DNA of 64,000 nucleotides from assembly GCF_900129855.1 (NCBI RefSeq), contig NZ_LT670819.1, positions 6,696,001 to 6,760,000 on the forward strand, given 5' to 3'. The notes below the pieces were generated by a model. That model saw nothing but the letters and a program-made list of their open reading frames with translations. It had not been told where the DNA came from and did no database searches. A program made the position numbers and the translations under genes. This DNA comes from Streptomyces sp. 3214.6. GTDB lineage: Bacteria > Actinomycetota > Actinomycetes > Streptomycetales > Streptomycetaceae. Numbering within the stretch: the stretch's first letter is position 1; each line of letters opens with the position of its first letter. This document shows, in pieces, positions 48,971 to 57,435 of this stretch.

Positions 48971-49287
48971 TATTCCATGGTGCGGAGCCGCAACCGTTTG
49001 TGTGGAAACGGCCCGTACAGGAAACGGTACGAAGGGACACTCGGGGTGCGCGGAGACGACTGTGGACGTTCACCCCGTTCCGTACGAGGTGCTCGTCCTT
49101 TGGCGCGGGGGCGGGGCAAGCCCAGCCCGCGCGGGGCCGACGCGAGGTCCGTGCCGTCCCCAGATGTGGATGCCGGAGCTATCCCCGTGTGCATGGGACC
49201 GATGAGCGAGAGTTATGGACAGGGTTTGTTCTTGTCCGTTGTCCAATGCCCGTTGTGAGACCTCCGTCGTCGATCCCCAACCGGCAT

Positions 49288-50073
49288 TCAGTTCAGGGTC
49301 TGACCGGCGTACAAGGCGCCGAGGGCTGCGGCGAGGGTGCCGAGCAGGAGGCGTAGGACCCGTTCGGGCAGGCGAGGTTGAAGGCGTGCGCCAAGGTAGC
49401 CGCCGATCAGTCCGCCGGTGCCGCAGGCGAGCCCGAGCCACCAGTCGGGGGCCACGTCCCCGGTGCTCACGAGCGACAGCAGTGCGTAGGCGGCGGCGCT
49501 GACGAGGGAGGTGGCGAAGGTGGCGGCGAGCGCGGCCGGGGCGACGCGGGCGACGGGCAGGCCGCGCCCGACGAGGATCGGGCCGAGGAGGGAGCCGCCG
49601 CCGATGCCGTAGATGCCGCCGACCACTCCGACTGCCAGGGCGAGGCCGGTGAGGGTACGTGGGGGCAGCTCGCCCGCGTGCGGCGGGCGGTGGCGTGCCG
49701 GGGCGAGGGTTCGCAGGCACAGCCACAGGCCGAGCGGCAGCAGCAGGGTGGCGACCAGGAGCCGGAAGACGTCCGGGCCGGGGAGGGCGAAGACACGGAT
49801 GGCGGCGCCGAGTGCGACGCCGGGCAGCGTGCCCAGCACCAGGCGCCGGGTGAGGTCGCCGCGCAGGGCGCCGTCGTGGCGGTAGCGCCACAGGGCGCCG
49901 GGTCCGGCGACGACGTTGAACAACAGGTTGGTCGGCGTGACGGCTGGGTTGGGCACGCCGAAGACGCTCAGCTGGACCGGGAGGAGGAACACCGCGCCGG
50001 ACACGCCGACGGGGGCCGTCACGGTCGCGATCAGCAGGCCGGCGGCCAACCCGCCCGGCACTGTCCAGTCCAC
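49288..50073 (-). CDS. TauE/SafE family membrane permease (island copy)
   Basis: This 261-residue protein has seven to eight hydrophobic segments. The first half reads LLIATVTAPVGVSGAVFLLP, NPAVTPTNLLFNVVAGPGAL; the second VGVVGGIYGIGGGSLLGPIL. It is a TauE/SafE permease distinct from the one at 4448. A GTG at 50073 is used. It lies 76 bp downstream of the CDF transporter on the same strand and may be part of the metal-responsive unit; anion or metalloid export is only a possibility. Confidence 0.85.
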   Translation of the reverse strand: MDWTVPGGLAAGLLIATVTAPVGVSGAVFLLPVQLSVFGVPNPAVTPTNLLFNVVAGPGALWRYRHDGALRGDLTRRLVLGTLPGVALGAAIRVFALPGPDVFRLLVATLLLPLGLWLCLRTLAPARHRPPHAGELPPRTLTGLALAVGVVGGIYGIGGGSLLGPILVGRGLPVARVAPAALAATFATSLVSAAAYALLSLVSTGDVAPDWWLGLACGTGGLIGGYLGARLQPRLPERVLRLLLGTLAAALGALYAGQTLN

Positions 50074-50149
50074 CGTTGCCCCCGCCCGTCGCTCGCCCGG
50101 TCAGTATCAGCGCGTCGGGCGGCCATGTGGCCCTCCTGATACACGATGA

Positions 50150-50869
50150 TCATGAGCAGCAGGTGCAGCCGGGTCGGCAGCCGCACGCGTCCGCGTCGTT
50201 GTGCGACGCGGCGGGCGCGGGGGTGGCTGTCGGGGTGCAGCAGCCTTTGCCCTGCCAGGCGTCGCGTCCTTCTTTGACGGCGATGACGGCGATGACCAGG
50301 GCAGCGATGGGGTCGGCCCAGGACCAGCCGAGGGTGGCGTTGAGGATCAGGCCGGCCAGGAGTACGGCCGAGAGGTAGGTGCACAGCAGGGTCTGCTTGG
50401 AGTCGGCGACCGCGGAGGCAGAGCCGAGTTCGCGTCCGGTACGCCGCTGGGCGGCGGACAGGAACGGCATCACCGCCAGGGAGAGGGCGGCGAGGACGAT
50501 GCCGGGAAGGGAGCGTTCGGCCTCGCCGGTGCCGGTGCCGGTCAGGGCGCGGACGGCGTCGACGCTGACGTAGGCGGCGAGCAGGAAGAACGACACCGAG
50601 ATGATCCGCAGGGTGGTCTTCTCGCGGGCTTCGCGTACGGCGTGCTCGCGGGCGGAGAACTGCCAGGCGACCGCGGCGGCGGAGGAGACCTCGATGACGG
50701 AGTCCAGGCCGAAGCCGATCAGCGCGGTGGAGGAGGCGATCGCGCCGGCGGTGAGGGCGACGGCCGCCTCGAAGACGTTGTAGGTGATTGTCGCGGTGAC
50801 CAGCAGACGTATTCGGCGGGTGAGCGTCTCGCGGCGGGCCGGGGAGGGCCCGAGAGATATCGCGGTCAT
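50150..50869 (-). CDS. Cation diffusion facilitator with Cys-rich tail
   Basis: This 239-residue CDF-type transporter has about six helices. The metal-site helix is in IASSTALIGFGLDSVIEVSS, and the second half has SASAVADSKQTLLCTYLSAV and WADPIAALVIAVIAVKEG. The C-terminal tail is very unusual: GKGCCTPTATPAPAASHNDA then DACGCRPGCTCCS, with eight cysteines. It likely exports a thiophilic metal such as Cd, Pb or Zn. Its ATG shares one base with the stop of the sensor upstream (TGATG). Confidence 0.9.
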   Translation of the reverse strand: MTAISLGPSPARRETLTRRIRLLVTATITYNVFEAAVALTAGAIASSTALIGFGLDSVIEVSSAAAVAWQFSAREHAVREAREKTTLRIISVSFFLLAAYVSVDAVRALTGTGTGEAERSLPGIVLAALSLAVMPFLSAAQRRTGRELGSASAVADSKQTLLCTYLSAVLLAGLILNATLGWSWADPIAALVIAVIAVKEGRDAWQGKGCCTPTATPAPAASHNDADACGCRPGCTCCS

Positions 50870-51204
50870 CAGCAGCAGCCCTTCGACTCCGCATCCGGGC
50901 AGGTCTTGTCCGCCTCCACTGCGACCACTGCGGCGCGCAGATCGTCGAGGGCGTGGCCGAGGCGTTCGTCGGCGAGTTCGTAGCGGGTGCGGCGGCCGTC
51001 GGGCGCGGTGATGACCAGGCCGCAGTCGCGCAGGCAGGCCAGGTGGTTGGAGAGCCGGGTGCGGGAGATGCCGAGCTGGTCGGCGAGGTCGGCCGGGTAG
51101 GCGGGGGCCTGGCGCAGGGCGAGCAGGATGCGGCAGCGGATGGGATCGGCGAGCGCGCGGCCGAAGCGGGCCAGCACGTCGATGTCGGAGGCAACGGTCA
51201 GCAC
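50869..51204 (-). CDS. ArsR/SmtB metal sensor, CmtR-like
   Basis: This 111-residue repressor has the winged helix LADPIRCRILLALRQAPAYP, ADLADQLGISRTRLSNHLAC, LRDCGLVITAPDGRRTRYEL and ends TCPDAESKGCC. Cysteines in the DNA-recognition helix (LACLRDCGL) and C-terminus match the Cd/Pb sensor CmtR of Mycobacterium. Metal binding should release it from DNA and induce the CDF gene behind it. It is divergent from a methyltransferase gene; the 56-bp gap contains tgaattca (51227–51234) as likely operator centre. Confidence 0.9.
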   Translation of the reverse strand: MLTVASDIDVLARFGRALADPIRCRILLALRQAPAYPADLADQLGISRTRLSNHLACLRDCGLVITAPDGRRTRYELADERLGHALDDLRAAVVAVEADKTCPDAESKGCC

Positions 51205-51260
51205 ACCATGACAGTACAGCGAATCCTGAATTCAAGAAACAGTGGACTATGGTGGCGTTC

Positions 51261-52076
51261 ATGACGGACGACAGGCAGGACCTGGCCGACGCGCAGCAGA
51301 TGCACTGGCAGGAGACGTACACCGCGCACCCCGGCATGTACGGGGAGGAGCCCTCGACTGCAGCCGTGCACGCCATCGGCGTCTTCCGTGCCGCCGGGAC
51401 CCGTGACGTTGTCGAGCTCGGGGCCGGCCATGGCCGCGACGCTTTGTACTTCGCCCGCGAGGGCTTCAGCGTCCAGGCCACCGACTTCTCCACCACCGGC
51501 CTCGACCAGCTGCGGGCCGCCGCCCGACAGCAGGGGGTGGCCGATCGTGTGACCGCCGTCGTGCACGACGTCCGCGACCCGCTGCCTCTGCCGGACGCCT
51601 CGGTGGACGCGGTGTTCGCGCACATGCTGCTGTGCATGGCCCTGTCGACGAAGGAGATCCACGCTCTTGTCGGCGAGGTCGGCCGGGTGCTGCGGCCCGG
51701 CGGCGCCTTCGTCTACACCGTCCGTCACACCGGCGACGCTCACTACGGCACCGGTACCGCTCACGGTGACCACATCTACGAGCACGGCGGCTTCGCCGTG
51801 CACTTCTTCGACCGGGCCCTGGTCGACGCTCTCGCCGGCGGCTGGACCCTGAACGAGGTACACGCCTTCGAAGAGGGCGATCTGCCGCGCCGGCTGTGGC
51901 GCATCACTCAGACCCTGCCCAGCGGCGTGGGCTCCATGGTCTGGGGGTTGACCCGGTACACGTTGATGGTCAGGCCGGGGTGCTCGGCGTCTTCGCCTGT
52001 GTCGGTCACGCATTCAAGGTGCTCCGGTTACGGGCAGTTGCGCGGCGTCAATGCAGGCGTCAAACCGGCGACATAG
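51261..52076 (+). CDS. SAM-dependent methyltransferase with foreign C-terminus
   Basis: The first 215 or so residues form a class I methyltransferase: QQMHWQETYTAHPGMYGEEP, motif I VVELGAGHGRDALYFA, motif II ATDFSTTGLDQLRAAA, and VDAVFAHMLLCMALSTKEIH. Homologues end near RRLWRITQT. Here about 55 extra residues (from PSGVGSMVWGL) show no family match and look like read-through past a junction. It is divergent from the metal sensor, so methylation of a metal or metalloid, TehB-like, is a possible role. Confidence 0.82.
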   Translation: MTDDRQDLADAQQMHWQETYTAHPGMYGEEPSTAAVHAIGVFRAAGTRDVVELGAGHGRDALYFAREGFSVQATDFSTTGLDQLRAAARQQGVADRVTAVVHDVRDPLPLPDASVDAVFAHMLLCMALSTKEIHALVGEVGRVLRPGGAFVYTVRHTGDAHYGTGTAHGDHIYEHGGFAVHFFDRALVDALAGGWTLNEVHAFEEGDLPRRLWRITQTLPSGVGSMVWGLTRYTLMVRPGCSASSPVSVTHSRCSGYGQLRGVNAGVKPAT

Positions 52077-52127
52077 GGGGGCGTCATTTCGGTGTCATTC
52101 CGGGCGGTGGAGGGCTACCGTGATCGC

Positions 52128-52889
52128 ATGGCCACACCGAACAGCGCATTGCGAGCGGTCCGCATGGGCCTGCTCATGTCCCAAGACGACTTCGCCCGCG
52201 CGGTCCGTGAGGCCGGCGCCCGCGTAGGCGTCCCGAACGATGCGAACAAGCGGCTCGTACAGCGCTGGGAATCCGGCACCACAGCCGCGCCCCGACCCGT
52301 CTACGCCCGTGCCCTCGAAGATGTCACCGGCCTGCCCATCGAATCCCTCGGCTTCACCCTCCCCGTGCCCATGGCGCGAGTCTCCGACGACGGCCACGGC
52401 GGACACGACATGGAGGCGGGACCCGACGGCGTCGCCCCCGCGGTGAGCGCGCCGCAGGGCGTGCCGCAGACCTCGTCGCGCAACTACTCGGGGGTGTGGC
52501 TGTCGCGGTACGAGTACTTCAGCTCCGGTCGCGACTCTGCCTTCACGGGCCTGCACTACGTGGTGGTGCTGCAGCACGGCAATCGGCTGACGGTCCGCTC
52601 GCTGCCCGGCTCGTCGGACTCGCCGCTGACGATGGACCTGGAGGTGGACGGTCACGTTGCCACAGGCACGTGGACGGAGCAGACCGCATCCGAGGGTTAC
52701 TACCGGGGCGCCCGCTACCACGGCGCGATTCAGCTCCTCGTCGAGCCGACGGGACGCCGTATGACGGGCAAGTGGGTTGGTTTCGGTAAGGAGTTCGACG
52801 TCAACACTGGCCCGTGGGAGCTCGTCTTCCAGGACGCCTCGACGAACAAGGCAACGCTCGCCGCCTACGACCGACGCCCCGAGGTCTGA
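52128..52889 (+). CDS. XRE-type regulator with C-terminal beta domain
   Basis: This 253-residue protein starts with an XRE helix-turn-helix (NSALRAVRMGLLMSQDDFAR, VGVPNDANKRLVQRWESGTT), known from Streptomyces regulators. The C-terminal half (residues about 120–240) is beta-rich: SRNYSGVWLSRYEYFSSGRD, GLHYVVVLQHGNRLTVRSLP, GYYRGARYHGAIQLLVEPTG, suggesting a small-ligand barrel. The ATG at 52128 precedes the HTH by eight residues. Target genes are not apparent. A bidirectional terminator follows. Confidence 0.82.
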   Translation: MATPNSALRAVRMGLLMSQDDFARAVREAGARVGVPNDANKRLVQRWESGTTAAPRPVYARALEDVTGLPIESLGFTLPVPMARVSDDGHGGHDMEAGPDGVAPAVSAPQGVPQTSSRNYSGVWLSRYEYFSSGRDSAFTGLHYVVVLQHGNRLTVRSLPGSSDSPLTMDLEVDGHVATGTWTEQTASEGYYRGARYHGAIQLLVEPTGRRMTGKWVGFGKEFDVNTGPWELVFQDASTNKATLAAYDRRPEV

Positions 52890-52905
52890 CCCCGGGCATG
52901 ACGAA

Positions 52906-52944
52906 ACGCCCCCTGTACGGCCGTAATGACCGTGCAGGGGGCGT
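52906..52944. terminator. Bidirectional hairpin terminator
   Basis: A 15-bp stem (acgccccctgtacgg at 52906–52920, ccgtgcagggggcgt at 52930–52944) with one wobble pair lies between convergent genes. Confidence 0.9.
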
Positions 52945-52946
52945 CG

Positions 52947-53408
52947 TCATACGTACTGTCGGCGGGTGGGGTCGAGAGCCAGGGCGAGGGGGTTGTTGCC
53001 GTTGCCAGGCTCGTCGGGCTGCGGCGCCCCGTCCTTCCGGCACACCAGAGCGTCGGGGTCATACGTTGGGGCCTGCAGCGAGTCGCCGTCCGGGCACGAT
53101 GGCCCCGCCGGACCCTGCTCCCCGGTATCACCCTTCTCGCCCTGGGCTCCAGCAGGACCAGAAGGCCCGGCTGGCCCGACGGGACCAGGCGGTCCCGACA
53201 CCGTCGAGTCGGCGCCGTCCTTCCCCGCAGGCCCTCTCGCGCCCGGGCTTGGCGTGATCGTGGGAGCGTCCTTGCCCGCAGGTCCCCGCGGTCCCGGGAT
53301 CGGTACCGGTACCTCCGCGCGCGCGGGCAGATCGTCCACGGCCTTCGTCGGATCCGGCGCCACCGGCGTCGCGCCCGCCGCCTGCACCTGCGCCCGCAGC
53401 GCCCGCAC
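52947..53408 (-). CDS. Collagen-like protein, N-terminally truncated
   Basis: This reading frame of 153 residues contains two Gly-X-Y blocks (GPRGPAGKDAPT; GPPGPVGPAGPSGPAGAQGE, KGDTGEQGPAGP) and a C-terminal Cys-containing region. In frame upstream to about 53555 the translation continues convincingly (DGDPLDVDALFGIAWATWHR, IEASDQRYAAAAAEADKRGD) but meets a stop and has no start codon before the GTG at 53408. Similar proteins occur in Streptomyces phages, so this is probably a prophage gene that lost its 5' end. Expression of the GTG-started remainder is uncertain. Confidence 0.65.
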   Translation of the reverse strand: MRALRAQVQAAGATPVAPDPTKAVDDLPARAEVPVPIPGPRGPAGKDAPTITPSPGARGPAGKDGADSTVSGPPGPVGPAGPSGPAGAQGEKGDTGEQGPAGPSCPDGDSLQAPTYDPDALVCRKDGAPQPDEPGNGNNPLALALDPTRRQYV

Positions 53409-53654
53409 GTCACCGGCCAGCGTGCTGACCGCGTCGCCGCGCTTGTCGGCCTCCGCCGCGGCCGCCGCGTAACGCTGGTCCGACGCCTCGATGCGATGCC
53501 ATGTGGCCCACGCGATCCCGAACAGAGCGTCGACGTCGAGCGGGTCTCCGTCGGCTCACCCCGTGGCAGGAAGCGGCCCATGGGAGCGCCCCGGCATCCA
53601 GCGCACTTCCCTCGCGTGGTCTGTTTGTGATCGATGGTTGCGCCCAATGTTGGT

Positions 53655-53677
53655 GATGTATCTTGGGTACATACATC
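53655..53677. promoter_or_regulatory. Inverted repeat upstream of vapBC module 2
   Basis: gatgtat (53655–53661) and atacatc (53671–53677) form a perfect 7-bp inverted repeat with a 9-bp spacer, 20 bp before the antitoxin start; a typical VapB operator. Confidence 0.65.
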
Positions 53678-53697
53678 GTGGATGCTGGAGGTGTCCG

Positions 53698-53931
53698 ATG
53701 TCCGTCACGCAGATTGATCTCGACGACGAGGCGCTGGCCGAGGCCATGCGACTCATGGGCGTAACGACGAAGAAGGAGACCGTCAACGCGGCCCTTCGGG
53801 ACTACGTGGCGCGGATCAAGCGGCTTGAGGCTGCGGAGAAGCTGGCCGCGCGGGGTGCGCGTGGAGAGTTCGAGCAGGCCGCGGCGGCGCATGAAGCGGA
53901 GAAGCGCGCGCGACGCGAGGCCTTCGAGTGA
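53698..53931 (+). CDS. vapB: VapB-type RHH antitoxin (module 2)
   Basis: This 77-residue antitoxin reads SVTQIDLDDEALAEAMRLMG, VTTKKETVNAALRDYVARIK at the DNA-binding end and has a charged C-terminal helix (HEAEKRARREAFE). The ATG at 53698 was chosen because homologues begin MSxTxIDLDDEAL. It overlaps the toxin start by GTGA and is paralogous to module 1 at 48647. Confidence 0.92.
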   Translation: MSVTQIDLDDEALAEAMRLMGVTTKKETVNAALRDYVARIKRLEAAEKLAARGARGEFEQAAAAHEAEKRARREAFE

Positions 53932-54335
53932 TCACGTATCTGGTGGACACCTCGGCTCTGTGGCACCTGTTTCGCACCCCAGGCGCATTGCGGCCGTGGG
54001 AGGGACACATTGCCGCCGGTGTGTTCCACCTCTGTGAGCCGACACGTGCCGAATTTCTCTACTCGGCAATCAGCCCGTCCCATCGGGATGAGCTCGCAGA
54101 GGAACTGGACGCGCTCTGCTTGCTCTCTCCGGTTCCGAAGAACGCCTGGCGTTGGGTCGACACCGCCCAGTACAAGCTGACCCAGCAGGGCCAGCATCGG
54201 GCGGCTGGGGTGATCGATCTGTTGGTGTGTGCGACAGCTGTACACCATGGGCACACCGTTCTCCATGTGGACAACGACTTCGTGACGGTGGCCGGAGTCC
54301 TTAAGGAAGTGCAGCAGCGAGACGCACGAGCCTGA
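53928..54335 (+). CDS. vapC: VapC-type PIN-domain toxin (module 2)
   Basis: This 135-residue PIN ribonuclease has TYLVDTSALWHLFR (first Asp), LCEPTRAEFLYSA (Glu), AAGVIDLLVCATA and VLHVDNDFVTVA (Asps). The GTG start lies within the antitoxin stop. Two complete paralogous vapBC modules thus lie 5 kb apart in opposite orientation. Confidence 0.92.
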   Translation: MITYLVDTSALWHLFRTPGALRPWEGHIAAGVFHLCEPTRAEFLYSAISPSHRDELAEELDALCLLSPVPKNAWRWVDTAQYKLTQQGQHRAAGVIDLLVCATAVHHGHTVLHVDNDFVTVAGVLKEVQQRDARA

Positions 54336-54524
54336 TCTCCGGAGGCAGGATCACGTCTGTCGGCTTCTGACCTCGGTGATCGATGTCTCCGGGGCGCATC
54401 ATCGGTCCTTCCACTGCACCGGCAATAAAACGCGGAGCTGTCCCGCCTGCTTGGGGGGGCGATCCACCTGCCCTTGAGGGTTCGTCGGCCAATACGCGGC
54501 ACGGACAAGCCCCGGCCCCGTCCC

Positions 54525-54550
54525 GTCCCGCTCCGCCGGCGGAGCGGGAC
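54525..54550 (-). terminator. Perfect 13-bp palindromic terminator
   Basis: gtcccgctccgcc and ggcggagcgggac pair without a loop gap, 22 bp beyond the dimethylformamidase large-subunit stop. The rest of 54336–54524 shows no gene. Confidence 0.75.
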
Positions 54551-54571
54551 GCCTTCGACAGCAGGGGTGGC

Positions 54572-56887
54572 CTACTCCAGCGGCTTCTCGTCGAGGAAGC
54601 GCCGCAGTACGTTGCCTGTGATCTTCGCGATGTTGTTGTCGTACCCGTTGTGGGAAAGCGACCCGGTCCAGGCGATGGATCCGACCGAGAAGAATCCGCC
54701 GCCGCCCTCCAGCGCGCAGTAGACCATGTCCGAGCGGACCGCCGGCTGCTCGGTTCCGCCCATCCCCGGGAGCATTTCGAAGATCTCCTCGGTCACCAGC
54801 AGGTAGTTGTCGGAGAAGGGCCCGGAGGTGGCCAGGACCAGGGTTCCGGGCGGCGAGCCGAGCGCCGGGTTCCAGCAGTCGATCTCGGCGCCGGCCGCGC
54901 CGCCGCCGATGATGCCGAAGTCTCCCAGGAGCTCGTTCTCACCGACGCCGTCGAAGATGAAGGCCGCACGCGGATCCTGGCTGTCCGCAAGGCGCTCGTA
55001 GTAGGTGCAGCGGTCGAAGCCCTGGGCCGCCATGCCGACTCCTACCAGACGCTGCGGGGCCTTGCCCTTGTTGCGCCACAGGCCGCTGGCCTCGCCCGAG
55101 GTGGTGTGGCGGCGTTCGGCGAAGGGTGACTGGTGGGGGCGGGTGCCGCCGTCGGCCCGGCGCAGCTCCATCAGGTGCGGGGCGTCGGGGTCGTAGGAGA
55201 CGGTCGCGAAGAAGCCGTTGCCGCCCAGGTACATCAGCCGGCCGCCGTTCGCGGTGAACTCCTCAAGGGCGTCGAGCTCGCGCCGCGTGACGTATTCGGG
55301 GTGGCTTCCGGTGATCACGACGCGGTAGTCGCGCAGCAGGTCGTGGCCTTCCCGGTCGAGGTCCTCGTCCGTGAGGGCGTCGAACTCGCACTCCGCGGTC
55401 TCCAGCCAGTGCACGAGGGACAGGTCGGCGGGCAGGCCCCAGGGGCCTTCGCTCATGAACGAGGCGCGGTACCGCGGCTGCAGGCTGATCAGCGGACGGC
55501 GGACGCTGCCGAACACCACGCCGGACCCGTCGTTGTGGATCTCGTAGAGGGAACGGCCGAACTCGGGGTGGTCCTGCAGGACCAGGTCTTCCTTGTGGAC
55601 GATGGGCGTGTGCCCGAGGAGCATCTCCATGCCGTCCGCCTCGAATGCGATCCTGTCGTTGGCATACGCCAAGTAGGTCGCCGTGGGGAACAGGACGGCG
55701 ACGTCCTTGCGGCGGCGGCCCGGCCCGACGAGGAAGGGCACGTGCTGCTCGATGCCCTCGGCCCGCAGCCGCACCGCGTAGACGCCGCTGGGCAGGTCCT
55801 CGGGCACCTCGAAGGTGAACGCCGCGGGCCACTGGGCGTCAGCGATGTCGTCGTCGTGGAAGTGGATGGCGTCGAACTCGTCGGGCGCAAGCCGGAAGTC
55901 CTCCACGACACCTTGGAACTCGGGCCCGGTGACGCCCCGGACGGGCGCGTTGACACAGCGGCCGTGCAGCATGTGAGGCCCCTCGTCGACCACATCCCAC
56001 AGCAGCAGCCCGTCGGGGCGCCGGCTGCGGCCGAAGTGCCAGGCAGCCACCGGCTCACGCACCTCGGAGGCATCATCGGCGGCGCGTTCGATACGGACGC
56101 CACCGATCTTCCCGTTGAACGCGGTCGCCGCGAGCAGCCGGTCACCATCCCTGCGAGCCAGCGCGCCGATACGGAACGGCATCGAGGAAGCCGTCCGGAC
56201 TGCCGAGGCGGCTGCGCTCGCCTGCTCGGGTACGGCGGCTGCGGCGGCCGGTGCCACCCGGTCCGCGCAGTGGTCCAGCGGGGTCTGCCGCAGGGTGATC
56301 TGCCCCGCCGACCGCGGCAGTTCGACCTCGAGCCGGTACCACTGGTGGGCCGTCAGCTCCTGTTCCAGGGTGAGGGTCCGCCGCTGACCGCCCTCGCTCC
56401 ATACGACGGACGGCTTGCCGTCATCGAGCAGCAGGGCCCAGCCGGTCATGGTCGCCTCGTCCCAGGTGCCCATGACCGCCTGGCGCTCGCCGGTGAAGCC
56501 GACGGAGCTCTGGCTGACCCGATAGGCGCCCAGGCTCCCTGAACGGTTGTCACGCGGAAGCGTCGGGAAGACGGCGGCGCGGATGACCAGCGCGTCGGGG
56601 TCCGCCAGCAGGCCCCTCGGGTCAGGGACTTCGACGTAGGAGCCGGGCTGGCAGGCGTAGTAGTGCCCCGCGTACGTCCCATCGATGGTGGAAGGGACCT
56701 CGGTCTCCAGGAAACCCGGCCCCGCCTGCCCGTCGTAGCCGTGTCGCAGGCGTACCAGGGCGGCGTCGTAGGCCGACGGGCCCTCACAGCTGATGTGGAA
56801 CGACAGGTGCTCGCCGGGACGGGCGGAGAAGCGATCGGTGTAGCCGAAGACGTTCTGGGTCGTCGTGCGGCCGCTGGGGAGTGGCAT
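54572..56887 (-). CDS. dmfA2: N,N-dimethylformamidase large subunit
   Basis: This 771-residue protein matches the large subunit of N,N-dimethylformamidase, which hydrolyses dimethylformamide to dimethylamine and formate. The published Paracoccus enzyme binds mononuclear iron by two Tyr and one Glu (recalled as Tyr399, Tyr440, Glu521); here the corresponding residues are Y405 in TATYLAYAND, Y448 in GRSLYEIHND and E531 in GSHPEYVTR, with steadily growing offsets of 6, 8 and 10. The N-terminal part is beta-rich, and the middle to C-terminal part is amidohydrolase/glutaminase-like. The ATG at 56887 follows GAGGAGGG and lies 18 bp after the small-subunit gene. Other formamides may be the real substrate. 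Confidence 0.92.
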   Translation of the reverse strand: MPLPSGRTTTQNVFGYTDRFSARPGEHLSFHISCEGPSAYDAALVRLRHGYDGQAGPGFLETEVPSTIDGTYAGHYYACQPGSYVEVPDPRGLLADPDALVIRAAVFPTLPRDNRSGSLGAYRVSQSSVGFTGERQAVMGTWDEATMTGWALLLDDGKPSVVWSEGGQRRTLTLEQELTAHQWYRLEVELPRSAGQITLRQTPLDHCADRVAPAAAAAVPEQASAAASAVRTASSMPFRIGALARRDGDRLLAATAFNGKIGGVRIERAADDASEVREPVAAWHFGRSRRPDGLLLWDVVDEGPHMLHGRCVNAPVRGVTGPEFQGVVEDFRLAPDEFDAIHFHDDDIADAQWPAAFTFEVPEDLPSGVYAVRLRAEGIEQHVPFLVGPGRRRKDVAVLFPTATYLAYANDRIAFEADGMEMLLGHTPIVHKEDLVLQDHPEFGRSLYEIHNDGSGVVFGSVRRPLISLQPRYRASFMSEGPWGLPADLSLVHWLETAECEFDALTDEDLDREGHDLLRDYRVVITGSHPEYVTRRELDALEEFTANGGRLMYLGGNGFFATVSYDPDAPHLMELRRADGGTRPHQSPFAERRHTTSGEASGLWRNKGKAPQRLVGVGMAAQGFDRCTYYERLADSQDPRAAFIFDGVGENELLGDFGIIGGGAAGAEIDCWNPALGSPPGTLVLATSGPFSDNYLLVTEEIFEMLPGMGGTEQPAVRSDMVYCALEGGGGFFSVGSIAWTGSLSHNGYDNNIAKITGNVLRRFLDEKPLE

Positions 56888-56905
56888 GACCCTCCTCGTT
56901 TCTTT

Positions 56906-57250
56906 CTAGTTCTGCAGTTCCGCGACACGCGCGGTGAAGATGTACCGCATGGCGACTTCGTAGTCCTCGAAGGACTGCTCGGTCAGGAGCAGGTTGCCGG
57001 GCATGCCCAGGACGATCTGCGCCACGCGCCAGGGGCCGTCGGGTCCTTCGGAGAAGACGATGTGCTTGCCCGAGACGGGCAGGCTGCGCAGCGCCCGCAG
57101 CACGCGTTGAGTGCGGTCGTTGTGCGGTCCCAGCGGAGCCGCGTCATGGGCAGCGACGACCTCGTCGGTGCACTCCTTGCGCAGGCGTTCCTCGCTGCGC
57201 AGACGGAACACTTCGAGCAGTTCGGCCGAGCGGTCTGCACTGGTGCGCAT
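56906..57250 (-). CDS. dmfA1: N,N-dimethylformamidase small subunit
   Basis: This 114-residue protein lies directly upstream of the large subunit. It reads AELLEVFRLRSEERLRKECT, GPHNDRTQRVLRALRSLPVS, HIVFSEGPDGPWRVAQIVLG, LTEQSFEDYEVAMRYIF, as in the DMFase small subunit, whose described length is about 130. It makes a mainly helical partner that clamps onto the large subunit. The ATG at 57250 follows AGGAGGTGA. Its presence supports a true DMFase rather than another large-subunit homologue. Confidence 0.88.
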   Translation of the reverse strand: MRTSADRSAELLEVFRLRSEERLRKECTDEVVAAHDAAPLGPHNDRTQRVLRALRSLPVSGKHIVFSEGPDGPWRVAQIVLGMPGNLLLTEQSFEDYEVAMRYIFTARVAELQN

Positions 57251-57435
57251 CAGTTCACCTCCTGCTGCTGGAACACCGTTGCGGTGCGACGGGACAAGGG
57301 CGATGGGCTCACGGGAGTGTGCCTTTCTTGTACTGAAGGAGCTCGCGAGCGCCGGGCAGCGACTGAGGCATTCGCCTCGATGTGACGGTGTCTCGGGCCG
57401 ATGCCTGTGCTGCCCGGCGGTATGCGCGAGTGCGG

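Noticed and set aside
52865..53647. A 260-residue minus-strand frame and a 234-residue plus-strand frame over the collagen-like gene
   Set aside because: They are Arg-rich out-of-frame readings of Gly-X-Y coding DNA; the frame at 52947–53408 has the repeat pattern.
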